Positions 45,800-57,649 are shown, numbered from the stretch's first letter. The stretch is 64,000 bases of DNA from Undaria pinnatifida (GCA_012845835.1 JABAKD010000002.1:16639629-16703628), one strand, 5' to 3'. Numbers and translations: made by a program. The notes: a model not told the origin generated them from the letters alone.

Positions 45800-47215
45800 A
45801 CCTCCGTTCCCATTGCCGCCTCGGCAAGGCATGCTGCGAGGCATGCCCTAGCAGGCTTGTAGCGAGTGGGGGGGGTCTCTCTGGCGGGTGTAAGGCCGGA
45901 CTCACCCTCAAGGAGTGATACCTTCTTGCTGCTGCGTGTGGCCGCGAGGCTTAGGCGTGGCGGTAGAGTTGGGTCGTACGTGGTGCGTTAGGGATGGTCA
46001 CCTACGATTCGCGCGTCTTTTTAGGCAGCAGCGGCGGAGCAATGCTTAGTCGGGATGCTCGTGCGCGGAGGTAGGGGCCACCACGAGCCACGCTACGGCG
46101 CAGTCTCGGTTTGCGTGGAGGAAACTGCGCCGGCAGGAGGCTGGAATCGACGACGAAGGAGGAGGGCGACTGGCCATGGACGGGCGGGGAAGAGACGGAT
46201 TGAACTCTCCCTGAGCGAGAATTTTTGTTTTTCACATCAGCACCGCAAGGTTTTTCACATCAGCACCGCAAGCTGCGTAGAGCATTTTGTATTTTTGGGA
46301 CGGGAGAGAAGAGGAACCGATTGGAATTGAGTGTCAACGAGAGCAAGTGCGAAGGATCGGGCCGAGTAAGCTAAGGCGATGAGGCGGCCATGGAGAACCA
46401 CGGCAGGAGGATGGCACACGAAGACCCACGACCCGCACGCACACCATCATGGGAGCAGCAATCGTCTTTTTTTCAGGGCTTTTTTACGAGGCAGTAGTAC
46501 AACATGTTACCTACGTCACTGATTTTGTAGAGTTTGTAGAAGAGATGTATACCCTTCATGGGGAACGACCCCCCGCAATTTTCAATTTTCAGGCACGGGC
46601 GTCGTAGCTGCGCTGCAACCTGTCAAATAGTCGGGAAGGCGAGGCGATCATTGATATTTGTATTGTGGTTTTTGGTTCGATTGCTCTTGTTTCACTGCAT
46701 GCCCGCGGGTCGTCACTCTGACAGCACTCCAGACAGCAGGCGCGTTCGTCTGTGCTCACGATTACCGTGCGGTTCGTAGGGTGCAGACAGCCCAACCGCT
46801 GTAGTTTGTAGCCGCGAGTTGGTTAATTGTGGGAACGGGGGAACTCTATGCTTTATTTGAATGGATACCCGCGGCCATGTGAAATCAGTTTGCACATTGA
46901 ATCTCTTCACTTGTGCGCCTTCTTCGTATCGTGCGTTTTAGGCGGGAAAGCGTAGTATTTACCGGACGATTTTTTAGTTCATTTAGTTTTTCGGATCTTC
47001 TTAAGGCTCCAGCACCTTTGTGCGACCACGGACTCTATTAGATGTTTAACACGAGTTAATGTGAGAAACAACAACAATATGTCGCCAGAATGTATGTGAT
47101 ATTTTCCCGCAATTGTATCAGTGCATGCAGTATGCCATTCGCAGTAGTATTGGAAATGCGTTGACATTTTTTTTTTTTACCAATCATTGATGGTTTTTCG
47201 CCCGTTCGAGGCGGG
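45800..47215. other. No gene recognised (interior of the long hAT-like element)
   Basis: A purine-rich stretch at 46.0-46.4 kb and short open frames show no domain. A CAA-tail repeat lies at 47028-47078. No transposase is recognised. Confidence 0.35.
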
Positions 47216-48279
47216 GTTTTACCCGAGTATTACCCGTACCCGTAATTTCTGTGAGTTATTTACAACCCTGCCCATACCCAGAACGTCTGTGAGTTATGTG
47301 CGACATTCATACCCTTGCGCGAAATTTCTATTTGCGTATTCCCCCGGGTATTGCCCTACAAAGCACTTCTGTAAATTCTGTAGAACATTCATACCCGTAC
47401 CCGGAACTTCTGTAAGTTCTGTACGCCAGTGCCACAAAGACCCGGGGTACGGGTACAGCATTTTTATACCTGCCCGGAACTTCTGTAAGTTCTGTAAAAC
47501 TTTCATACCCGTACCCGGAACTTCTGGAGCTTCTGTAAGACGTTCAAACCCGTACCCGGAACTTCTGTGAGTTCTGTACGACCCATGCCACAATGCCCGG
47601 GGTACGGGTACAGCATGTTTTGTACCCGCCCGGAACTTCTGTGAGTTATGTATGCTTGTGCCACAATACCCGGAACTTCTGGAAGTTCTGTAACACTTCC
47701 ATACCCGTACCCGAAACTTTTGGAAGTTCTGTAACACTTCCATACCCGTACCCGAAACTTTTGGAAGTTCTATGAGACTCCCATACCCTTACCCGGAATC
47801 CACAAACCCTACAAAACATAACCTTGAAATTTTGCACACGTCTTTTAGCTGCTATGTACCCTTGCGAAGACCTCACCCCATTTTTCTTTTTTTTGCCTGA
47901 TTTTTCGTTAGTTAAGATTTTTCGGAAAATGTGGACCACCTTAGACCAACTAATATGGAAAATATTTTGAGCGATTAGTTCTCTATTTAACAGGGATCTC
48001 CGACGCCAAAAATATAAACCATCCACTATAGGGCCAGAACCCTGCGGATCGGGTGATTTCTGAGCCCAAAAATAACAGCTCTTCCAACCTCTCAGAACTA
48101 GGATTATTTGACATTGGGATACTACCTCGTACCAAGTATCACATGTCACCAGCGCCTACTCTGATATGATACCTGTCCGCTGTACACGTCACTCATCACC
48201 CACAACAAAGAATCACAAACACACAAACGACAGTACACCGCGCTTGTTGTGTGCGAGACAGAGCTTCGTCCTCACACAA

Positions 48280-48375
48280 ACGCGACAGCAGCAGCAGCAC
48301 CACCATGAAAACCACCACAACAGCACCATAGCAGCACCACAGCAGCAGCACAGCAGCAGAGACAGCAGCAGAGAC
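48280..48375. repeat. (CAG)n/(CAC)n microsatellite
   Basis: A run of CAGCAGCAGCACCAC and related triplets, with no coding role seen. Confidence 0.8.
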
Positions 48376-48865
48376 GGTGGTGACCTGACGTCGCGGGCGA
48401 CAGTGTACGTGCTAGATTTTCAAAAATAAAGTCAAACGGGAAAACAAGACCTACCAATTCAAAAACCACTTTCCAAAAATCAGAAGCCATAGTGGACACC
48501 CCTTATTTCTCATTCAGTTATTTCTGGAGCCTCAAAACTACAAAAAATCGCCAGAAATAATCGCTCAAAAAAAATCCATAATAGTAGGTCTTAGCCCGGG
48601 TTATTTTGGCGAAAAAACAGACAAACAAAAACCTTCGGGTCAGACCTCGGGATGGGCATTTAGAACACGTGTGCAAAATTTCAGGGTCAGTCTCTCAACA
48701 ACGGCGTGGACATTTGGACTGTTGTGCGTGAAAATGAGTAAGATACGATATTTCCTTCATATGACTTGGTTTTAGTCTAGGATCCAGTTTGTTCGCTCGA
48801 TTATGGTTAATGTTGAGGCAGGTCAGATCTTCGATTTTTTGCGCGAAAATTTCTACAGGCATGCC

Positions 48866-48925
48866 TTGGCAGTTGTTGTTGTTGATGTTCTCACATTAAC
48901 TCGCATAATCAAGTCCGTGGTAACA
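48866..48925 (-). repeat. CAA-tail dispersed repeat, reversed copy
   Basis: TTGTTGTTGTTGATGTTCTC, then ACATTAACTCGCATAATCAA and GTCCGTGGT. It is reversed relative to 38718. Confidence 0.6.
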
Positions 48926-48999
48926 GGACTCTGGAGTGGAGGAATACCCCAGAGAAAAACACACAAACAAAACCAAAAGTGGTACACGCATATATTTCC

Positions 49000-49345
49000 C
49001 CCCCCTGCTCCCTCATGGTCAACCCCGGCCCCCACGCCCTTAAAATCTCCGCCCTCCCCTCACCCGGTTATACGACTTACAGGATACACTTGATAAACTG
49101 GTGATGCATTTCCTTCCACAGCTGTCAGATTTTGTCCCCCTCGAAAACGGGTTTTATAGTTTCCGCGCGCAGACTGACCAACATCACCCTGTTGACCCTG
49201 ATACAAGCTACACTGTAGTTCCAAGGGGAGTCGCCGACCTATATCCTTAATGAGGACACGAACTCAGTAATACGCGCGATCGGAGCATCAGACACAGCTT
49301 GCAAAGATGAGTTTCGACAAAATCTTCGATCTCACAGCTGGAGGG
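49000..49345 (-). repeat. Dispersed repeat, inverted partner of 34427-34790
   Basis: It runs on the minus strand from the KMSFDKIFDLTA box (49295-49341 on plus) through GGTCGGCGACTCCCCTTGG and CCACAGCTGTCAGATTTTG (as read on the plus strand) to the AAAATCTCCGCCCTCCC end. A shorter further copy follows at 49388-49520. Confidence 0.75.
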
Positions 49346-49801
49346 TATTTTTTATTTTATAATATATCATAGCTGACAAAGCTTCCCTGGGGGGGGACGG
49401 GCGGGGCAACTCAATCTATGCGCCGAAACTATAAATCCTTTAAGGGGCCAAGTCTGACGGTCGTGGAAGGAATGCATCAGTTTATCATGTATATCCTGTG
49501 AGTCGCACAACCAGTGAGGAGAGGGCGTAGTGTTCGAAGGTATATGTCTTTTGTCGTAAGACCACGAGGGCAATACCATATCACGCTACGATTCCGACCC
49601 TGCCGCCAACCAGTGTACTGTACTCAACATCAAGCAGATTTTTTTTTTGTTTATGTTTTTAACCCGCCGTGGCGTAAAGTTCTCCATGCGACCGATCTTG
49701 ATACGAAAAGTGGAATATTACCCGCCCAGGTGGCATGCCGGACTATTTTTTGTTTTTGAAAAGGTGTGTGTATGTATTTAAAAAACTGAAAAAATACACT
49801 T

Positions 49802-49855
49802 CAGCTGTGAGATCGACCAAAAAGTGTTTTCGGTCAAAACTCAGCTTTGCAAGCT
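49802..49855 (-). repeat. KMSxDxxF-LTA box, expanded copy
   Basis: Reverse copy that reads LSFDRKHFLVDLTAEVYF when translated on the minus strand. It is followed by GTGATACTTCGATATCGCG and GATACAGGTCGGTGACTCCC. Confidence 0.6.
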
Positions 49856-50089
49856 GCGTGTGATACTTCGATATCGCGTGTTACGGGGTGTGTATACCCT
49901 CGTGAAGGATACAGGTCGGTGACTCCCCTGCTATGCCAGGGTTAACATATATGTAGAGCGGTAGTCTCGCGTGTATAGTATTGGGTCAATGCGAGCTGGT
50001 GGTGACAAACGATTTTCATGGCACTAACACGGGGTTCCGCACTAAACGCTACCGCACTACGTAGCGACGCGGGACCGCGACTGTGTACG

Positions 50090-50560
50090 AATTATCATGT
50101 TACCTGGTAAATAGTACGATGTGAAGACGGGTGTGGTATTGGGGTGCTGCAATAAGGGTAAATTATACCCGTCGGTAATTTCTACCCGATTAAACCCGGT
50201 TAGAAATCCCGTGAAACACCATGTAGAAACCCGAGTAAACAGGCTGTAGTAGTAGGTTTTTGGTGCCATACCACAATCCCGGATCCACACTACCCGAGTA
50301 TATTATCCAAAAAATCACAGCACGTACCATAGAGACGGGTATTATGGTATTGGGCGGCAATAATATGGGTATTGTACGCCCGTTGGTGTATAGGAGTATA
50401 CACCCGGATAGGTTGCCCGGATACTCCAAGTACCAAACAAACTTTTTGAAGCATTTGCACGCATCAGACAGATCAAGATCTAGATGACCTACTATAGATC
50501 TTACATTTCTCGTCATGGAATGTTGTGCAGGATTTGTGTAGTACAGATCCAACCTAGAAA
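50090..50560. other. No gene; degenerate ACCCG/ATAATACCCG repeats
   Basis: Short repeats such as TTATACCCG, ACCCGATTAAACCCGG and TATTGGGCGGCAATAATATG occur. No exon is seen. Confidence 0.35.
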
Positions 50561-50571
50561 ACACGTGATAT

Positions 50572-50839
50572 TGTCAAGTGGTTAGGGGTGAGACACAGAG
50601 GATCCCTACAGGTCGACCAAGTGGGCATGTCCCCGGTGTTACTCACTTTCGCAGCTCAAGGCGGGAGAGAAGCAGCTTTCATTATTTCCACCAGAACCGA
50701 AGATGACAACTGGGACGGGAGGACGAGTCTCTCCGTCTCCTGACTACCCCGAATATTGAACGCCATCCTATCATATGAAAACGGCCAAATACCGATCTAA
50801 ATCGGGTAATTGCCGGCCTTTCAAGACCGTACCTTAACA
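50572..50839 (-). repeat. 3' LTR of the NADAR-bearing element
   Basis: It matches 57650-57923 over its length, including GTGGGCATGTCCCCGGTGTT and CATATGAAAACGGCCAAATA. Confidence 0.85.
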
Positions 50840-51711
50840 CTAGCCCACCCTGATAAGTCGCATACGCAGAATTATGGGAGGTTCGGAGAAACTCCGGTTC
50901 TACGAACTTGACCATGAGTCGAAGATGCGGCTCCTCGAAACCCACTCCCACACCACTAAACGGCCTGACTATGAAGCCAGGAAATCGCGAAGAAAAGCCG
51001 TTGAAGGAAACGTAGACCCAACAACAAGGCAAACCACCCATAAAAAACCTGCCGCGTACCGCCGATGTGGCGGGGGGGGGAAGGACAAAAAAAGCGCCAC
51101 GGCAAACAAACCACAGAAAAGGCACTATGGCAAGGCAAACCCTCGTCGAAGTGAAGGGGAACAAAGGTGCTAATGCAAGGGAGAAGTCATGCCAAAAACT
51201 TCCCGCGGACCACTGGCATGGCGGGGGGTTAGATGAGGAAACGACAAATACCCGGAATGGAAGGTGAAATCACCTACAGCCCCGCGAGGGGGAGAAGTGC
51301 TCAGCCGAAAAAAGTAAAACAAATACAACACAAAAAAATAAAAATTGACACACAGACCCGTATATAGCCCTGCACCACGTTATGCGTGAACAGGGTACCC
51401 TGGTCGCCCCCCGGCTATGGGCTGAGAAGGGCGTCGGAAGGGCGAATTTGAACAACCACGAAAAACCGAGAGTCCTGAGCCTCAGATGGCGGCGTGATCA
51501 CCCGGACCCTGGCCCGACACTGAGAGGGGGGGTCGGCAAGACTGAAAAAAATGGTAAGAACCGCCCCGCATCCAGACCAAAAGCTCGAAATCCCACAAAC
51601 AAACCAAGGACAAGAACTCCAAACCTCATAACCCGGGAAAAAAATGGAAAACTCTTGAGGAGCGGCGGCGGCTTGAAAGTTAAGTAGCCACGGTCGAGTC
51701 TCGAGGGTCAT

Positions 51712-51900
51712 CTACGTTACGTTACACCCCACGTCGACGTAGACCTGAAGATACCAAGAGCCTCGTACGGTCCCCGTCGGATTTGTGTAGCGCGCCGGAG
51801 GGAGAAGAAGTTTAATCAGCCTCGGGTCGACCTGAAATCGGACCAGATATACCCCGCCTTCAATCGTACTCGCGCTGATTTGCCCAAGCCACCACAACCC
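51712..51900 (-). other. Chromo- or Tudor-like stretch in the LTR element (fossil)
   Basis: A short frame reads WWLGQISASTIEGGVYLVRF, followed by LPPARYTNPTGTVRGSWYL. The W..G.I....G.YLVRF pattern resembles small beta-barrel reader domains (Tudor, Agenet, chromo) that LTR elements can carry to target chromatin. The assignment is weak and from pattern only. Confidence 0.35.
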
Positions 51901-53899
51901 ATCGTCGTCCTTGTACCGAAAGTGGGCTCCCTGAGGGAATACTGTATCGCGGAGGCGGCGAACACACTATGCGCGCGACGCGAGCGTAGCTGGGCGCCAA
52001 AAATGTCCGCCTTCGTTCAGAGAAAGCTTACACTGTGCCGCACCGATGCGCATTCGGCGGTAAAGCGAAGCGGTTGGTTTGGCGGGGTTGGTCTGGGGTG
52101 CCGGCCGAATAACGTAGCATGTGGTTTCGAGAGTGTTGGAGGTCCTTTTCCCACCCCCAGGATGGTTCAGAGAGTCCCCGCCAATGTGTCTTGTATATCA
52201 CCGAGATGACGCCACCGTGGGTCATGGACGAGTGGTCGTCGCTTGTATGTAGGCGGCCTTTATTTGTCAGCTCCTGGGCGTCCGAAAGGAAGGGACGCTT
52301 GTGCGAAGGATAACACGACAAGAAGTCGGGTGACTGTGACGGTGACCGGCCGATAGTGGTGTAGCGCACCTTGGCATATCAGGTCGGCGTACTCTGGCGT
52401 TCTCTCTCCCAGTCGGCATGCGAAGATCGCGCAACGGAATCAGCGAACTGCAGTTCATCAACGTCGTCAAGGGCGTCTAACTTTGTAGGTGCAGTTGGCG
52501 TGTCGCCAGGAGTGGACGGAGGTCGTAATATAGGAGTTCCAATAGACTCCGTGCGGTCACGATCGGACGGGATCGGTACCGCGGGGACGGGAGAGGCGGC
52601 AGGAGCAGGGGTCGCGGCGGTCGACCGGGTCGGCCGCGGCCGTGGGACTCGCGGCGGGGTGTTGACAGTCCGGACAGATGGTCGAGGGGCCGCGCCGGGC
52701 CCGAATCCATAATCTACAGCGGGGGTGCATTACCGGTTGCTGTCGCTGTTCGTCGGCGCGTTGTCGACGACGGAGGGGCTGGAGTGCCAAGCAAGGCAGA
52801 GACGGACTCAGTCGAATGGTTGGTCGCGGCGGAGTCCATCTCCTGTGTAGAACTCATTGGTAAATGAGTCGGCTGTACGATGAACGTCGCTGCAGCCAGG
52901 GCTTCTGCGGAGCCCGTGCCGCCCTCGATGGGTATGGCAAAAACCGAAGCGAAAGGGGTGTCAGCGGCAGGAGAAATCGACCCGCGCCCGGTACAGCCTT
53001 CGGCAGTCGCGACGGAGGCAGAAACACGAGCGACGAATCTCCCCGGGGGAGCAGAAAGGCTGTCGATCCTTATACGTGGCTCGTGAGTTCGAAAATCGTG
53101 AAATGCGGTAGGGGTGAGAGGGAGCCAACCCAAGACAGCATGTTCAGTGCGGGGCACGAGCCCACCCAAGACAGTGCTTTCGGCGCGGGGCACGAGTCCA
53201 CCCAAGGCAGTGCTTTCGGTGCGGGGCACGAGCCCACCCATAGCAACCCCTGGGATCGGCGAGAAGGAAGCGCGCAGCCCGCCGGTCCGTCGGAGGTAGA
53301 TACCGCTATCTCCAACGGGGTTGGGGCTTGTCAACCCCACGGGGTTAAAGCTTGTCAAGCCACTGTAGTCGTACTCCGTAGCAGGCTCTGGCAAGCGGGC
53401 CGGAAATTCGGCGATGCCGTTGGCGCTGCCTTTGCGGTACTGGAGTGTGCAATCGAACGCGGTGACGAACTCAAGCTACCGCTGGACTCATGCATTGAGG
53501 GTCCCCGCTTTACAACGCTCTCCTGTGCCTTGTGGTCGGAGGATATTCGGAACTTTATTCCCCAAAGTACCCTCGGAGGCGTTTGGGAGCCCAAACAATG
53601 CTGCCCGGTCCCCAAATCTAGAGGAATCCAGTGCCTCTCCGAGTCGAGCGTTGCTCGACTGATGTACGCGATTTTCATAGTGAACGAAATGTAGTCCAGC
53701 CTCACAGTACCCCCGACGAAACAGGGGCCGTGTTCTGACAGCGCAAGGTCAGAGCCGACGCCTAAAGCTATTTCCACAAGTTCACGGCTTTTAGTCGGCC
53801 AACGCGGCCGAGATATAGGTCGGAAACTCCGAAGGGGGACCTTTGCGTGCGCTGGCTGCTGTTAACGGCCCGGCCACGGTGCGGACGAGATTTCTTGGT

Positions 53900-54430
53900 T
53901 CCTGCATTCGCCGTGCAGGTGCGGAACTGACTAGGGGAGGCTGAGAGCGCCGACCCGGTCTCACTGTCGCGAATAGCTTCGCAAACGGCAGAAAGTGCCT
54001 CACCGAGCAAGTGTTTCCTCTCCACTGGCATGGGTTGTTGGCCCTGGGATCATTCACCCGGAGACCAATGCCCCACACTGGGTCCAGAGGGCTGGGTTTA
54101 GCCAGAAGCTTATTGTCAGAGCTCACGAGTGATTTTTCATGCGTGGATTCTGCGTGAATTTGGCGTAGGTGCCAGATAACACGGCTTTTTGCTTCTCCCT
54201 GTCCCCAAAAGCGGAGTCAAAGTTGCGAACGCCTCGACCGATGCGTGTGTGTGCTTGGGTCAGGCGACGACATGATGAGCTTCACTGCTCGGTGGTCTTG
54301 AACAAGACGAGCCTTTTCGGCCATCATATACTGCTCCGCGCAAGAATGTGACACGTCGTCCACGACAAGCGACGAAGGGGACCGCGGTGAAAAATAGAAT
54401 GGGGGCTGCCAGAACAACACCTCTCTGTCT
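53900..54430 (-). other. NADAR-type (YbiA/DUF1768) domain region in the LTR element (fossil)
   Basis: Separate stretches match consecutive hallmarks of the NADAR fold: SCAEQYMMAEKARLVQDH with LIMSSPDP (the conserved H/Q-E-x-Y..A.KA helix region), then a VRNFDSAF and YAKFTQNPRM part, then SPLDPVWGIGLRVND (the D-x-x-WGIG core), then LLGEALSAVCEAIRDS (the final G-x-N/LLG-x-x-L-M helix). NADAR proteins such as bacterial YbiA/RibX hydrolyse N-glycosidic bonds in riboflavin precursors, and some remove ADP-ribose from DNA. Its presence in a retroelement is unusual. The region is broken in this copy. Confidence 0.65.
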
Positions 54431-56053
54431 GGAGTATTCGGGAGAAGGGTCAAAAGCCGTGTCAGAACATGGGCCTGCAATGTCCCCGTCTGGGAACACC
54501 AGGCCTCGGGAGCACGACGCGAATCCGAACCCGCGGTTTCTCGCCTCGGGTCCTCTTCGCTCATTGGCGGGAAAACACGAGAATTCGCTCTAACTGCGCC
54601 CGAAAAATGGTCAAAAACCGACGGTGCCAACCCGTCGGTAGCCTTGTTGGACATTTGGGTCTGCGATGTCCCCTTCTGGGAACACCAGTGCTCGGCACTT
54701 TGGGCCTGTAGTGTCTCCTTGCGGGAATATCCGGCCTCGGAAGCATAATGCGAGTCCCAACCCGCGGTTTCTCGCCTCGGGTCCTCCTCACTCGCTGGCG
54801 GAAACTCGTAAGAAGCCGCCCTTGTTGCACCCAAAAAAGAGTCCAACACCGATGGTGCCAACCCGTCGGTAGCCTCGTTGGTCTTTGGGTCTGCAATGTC
54901 CCCCTCTGGGAACACCAGTCCTCGGCACTTTGGGCCTGTAGTGTCCCCCTCAGAAACACCAGACCTCGGGAGCCCGACGCGATTCCAAACACGGTTTCTC
55001 GCGTCGTGGCCTCTTCGCTCTTAGGCGTAAAAGCGCAAGAAACTGCTCTCACTGCGCCCGAAGGGGCAGGGGCTCTGAGCTGTTTCTGTTTGACGAGAGG
55101 CGCGTTTCTTCCGCGTATTTACGGGAATAGCGTCCAACTGGTCAGGCTGTAGGCCGTGGCGTCACCACTGGCCCATCGCGCAGCGTCGAATCTTCTTGCT
55201 GTACCACTGGGGCAGACGTAGCGTCAAAGAGTGCTAAAAGACGAAGCAGGACCCGTAGACCCTGTGGGCGTCCTCTGGAGCGGGGCTCGGGCAGGTGGCA
55301 ATGGTTTTTTCACCCGAGGAGAATTTTTCCGTTAGACCTCTTGCAGAAGGGAGACGAGGTAGCTAATCTTGTCGACTCCTCCTTGATGGAAAAAAAGACA
55401 GGGCGCCCGCTTCTATCGCGAGCAAACACCGGATCGAGCCTCGCAAAATATCTCGGTGTTTTAGTGTTGGCCTTCCCATACCTCAAACCGGCCGCCACCT
55501 CGTGGTCAGCAAAAAGTGTTTGAGGGTCGGCCACCCCACACCTCAAACCGACCGTCACCTCGCGGTCAGGGAGAGGGGGGGATGAACACGTTCGCCTAAA
55601 AAGGCGACGCGCCGTCACCTTAGCTATATTGCTGCGCGACGCGTGCCTGGGGGAGCGCGCAAAGCGTCGGCTCCCGTGCCATGGTTGATGGTGGCGGCGT
55701 TTGGAGCGCGTACCCCCATTGCCGAATTTATGCCGCGGCTGAGGGAAACGGCGCCGGAAACGCGGGTTCCCGTCGCCGATCCCAGACCACGACCGAGGTG
55801 AACGGCGCTTGAAGCGCGCGTTCTCATCATCGAAAAAAAGGACCTGGCTGAGGGGAACCACGCTCGAAGTGATTTCCGCCGCCTACGCCATGAGGATTGT
55901 CAACAGACGGCGTAGGAGCCCGTGGGCTCTTGACAAAGGAAATTTGTGATGCATTATTGGGCAGGCTAGTAACAGGTACACGAGCATCTTCTGAAACCAA
56001 AATAGATGTCCCCGACAGTACCAGGCCGGGTGTGCCGTACCGCCGTCGAGCTG

Positions 56054-57607
56054 TCAAATGCCGGTACGGAATGTGCCAGGCTGGCGCGCGTTCGGATTTC
56101 CGCCCCGGTTATGGGCGACTCCAAAGCGCATTCCAGGAGCAGGAGCGGGGGCAGAAGAGGCGGGCGAGGGCGGGATACCACCATGTTGATCGGACGTGTA
56201 TGTGTTATTGTTGTGACAATTTATCTGGCCCTGATCCTGGTGGTACCCTCGCGATTGACCTGAATGGTGGCGACGATTTCTCTTGTGTTTGTTCGGGCGA
56301 GAAGGTTTGCCGTCTCGGCAGTAGCAGATCATGCGTGCTTGCCAACGTCGGTATGCGTCATCGTCGCCAAGTTGACCAAGTTCAGGGTTCAAACAGCCGC
56401 TCGCATCAATGAAAGAATGCCAACAATGCTTGAATGAGTGGTTGTCTTGGTGGCAGTTGAGGCAAAGTCCCCGGTTTTCTCGGAGGGCATCAGCGTGAGT
56501 GGAAGGTGAAAGGAGGCCGCTCCAAAGGGGAGGGTCGTCGGTCTTAAACGAGGCACTAACGGCGAAAACTTCTGCATAATGATGCTCTTCTAGTGGCCAG
56601 CAGTTCGATGTCTGGTCAAGCCAAGGATCAGATGAATCATCGATGGGCATGACAGTTGGATGATGGCTCGATCCCATCTGCCACGAAAGCGACTGGGACG
56701 GTACTCGGCCGTGGCCGCGCCCATGATCGGCGGGCCGGGGCCCCGACGTGGCGGATGGCCGCGCTCCCGTCGAAGAAACAGGCAGAGAAAAATATTTTTC
56801 GCCGTTGACGGCAGGTGTCTTTTTATGTGCTAAGTCACCAAAAACCCTCCGCATGGCATCCAACGAGGCGTATGACCACGGGTCCGTTGCCTTCGAACCA
56901 GGGTACAACGTAGGCATAAGCGTCGGAAATTGCTCATTCACCGCCATCCGAACCACCTCCAACACCACATCCGTCCCCGGAGACAAAACACGCTCACTGC
57001 CCGTAGCGGTCGACACAGGTACGCGAAATTCCCGACTGAAATCGCAGAAAGGAGTGCCATTACATACTCCAAAAGTATGCAACTTGATGTAGCCCTCCCC
57101 CGTGTCAACCCGGTCGAAGTGCGTCGTCAGTAGACGCAACAGGAGGGTGAAAGCCTCAGGCCCAGATGCTCCTCCTGCCATGGCTCGCGGCACCTGCCCA
57201 AAAAAAACATCGATCAAGGTCGCCATGTGGAGCGGGTGGTCCCAACCGGGCACCCACGTGGGAGATCGTACGCCCTCTGTATAACGGTCGTCGCAGCGCA
57301 TGGGAATGACGGACATTGCAGATTTAACCGAGCGCGTGACTTGCTGCGCGCCGTTAGACTTGTTCAAAGAGGTGGGGAACGGCAGCACAGAAATGCTGCA
57401 TACGTCTTTGTAGGGGAGCTTAACGTAGGCACGCTTAACGGAGTCATCAAGCGTGGCTTTGGCTGTAGCCGCGGCAGTGGCAATCGCGGGGGTACGAGCG
57501 CGGGCCAAATCCGAAGAAACAGGTTTAGTACGATCACCCGACACGGTCAGTTTGCTCAGGCGATCGGCGGAGAAAGCAACGTCCACCAGGGAAGGAGTCA
57601 TTCGCAT
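56054..57607 (-). other. Gag-like protein of the LTR element, 517 codons
   Basis: The frame starts about 40 bp inside the 5' LTR. Residues 90-270 are a compact, partly helical region (GWDHPLHMATLIDVFFGQVP, then FTLLLRLLTTHFDR), possibly a capsid-like domain. At about residues 382-395 lies CLNCHQDNHSFKHC, a C-x2-C-x4-H-x4-C zinc knuckle of the retroelement nucleocapsid type. A basic, then Gln/His/Asn-rich tail follows. Position, zinc knuckle and LTR context support Gag. Confidence 0.7.
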
Positions 57608-57649
57608 GTTGCCTTACCATTTTGTTTCAGACCTGCCGTAGACGCCATA

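Larger units (their letters stand above)
43717..47826. mobile_element. hAT-like DNA transposon, long member carrying other insertions
   Basis: Ends CAAGGTTGTGTTTTATAGGG and, reading inward from the right, CAAGGTTATGTTTTGTAGGG. The 8-bp flanks ACATTTTG and AAATTTTG differ at one place. Both ends (43.75-44.11 and 47.22-47.80 kb) are built of the same CCCGTACCCGGAACTTCTG units as the element at 27702. The interior holds a SINE and a TA-flanked MITE but no transposase that I recognise. Confidence 0.75.
43637..48740. mobile_element. Outer inverted-repeat element split by a hAT-like insertion (tentative)
   Basis: At 43637 CAGGCCGGTTCACGTTAAAA resembles the left end of the element at 2882. On the far side of the hAT-like element, AAATTTTGCACACGT at 47827 and the reversed ACGTGTGCAAAATTTCAGGG at 48670-48690 match each other and the right part of the 2.9-kb element. 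I infer that an older member of that family was split by the 4.1-kb hAT-like insertion. The exact right end is not clear. Confidence 0.4.

Noticed and set aside
52864-53694. 276-codon open frame on the plus strand inside the 50.6-57.9 kb LTR element
   Set aside because: It runs antisense to the element, over 33-bp tandem repeats and GC-rich DNA, and shows no domain. The minus-strand reading fits the element better.
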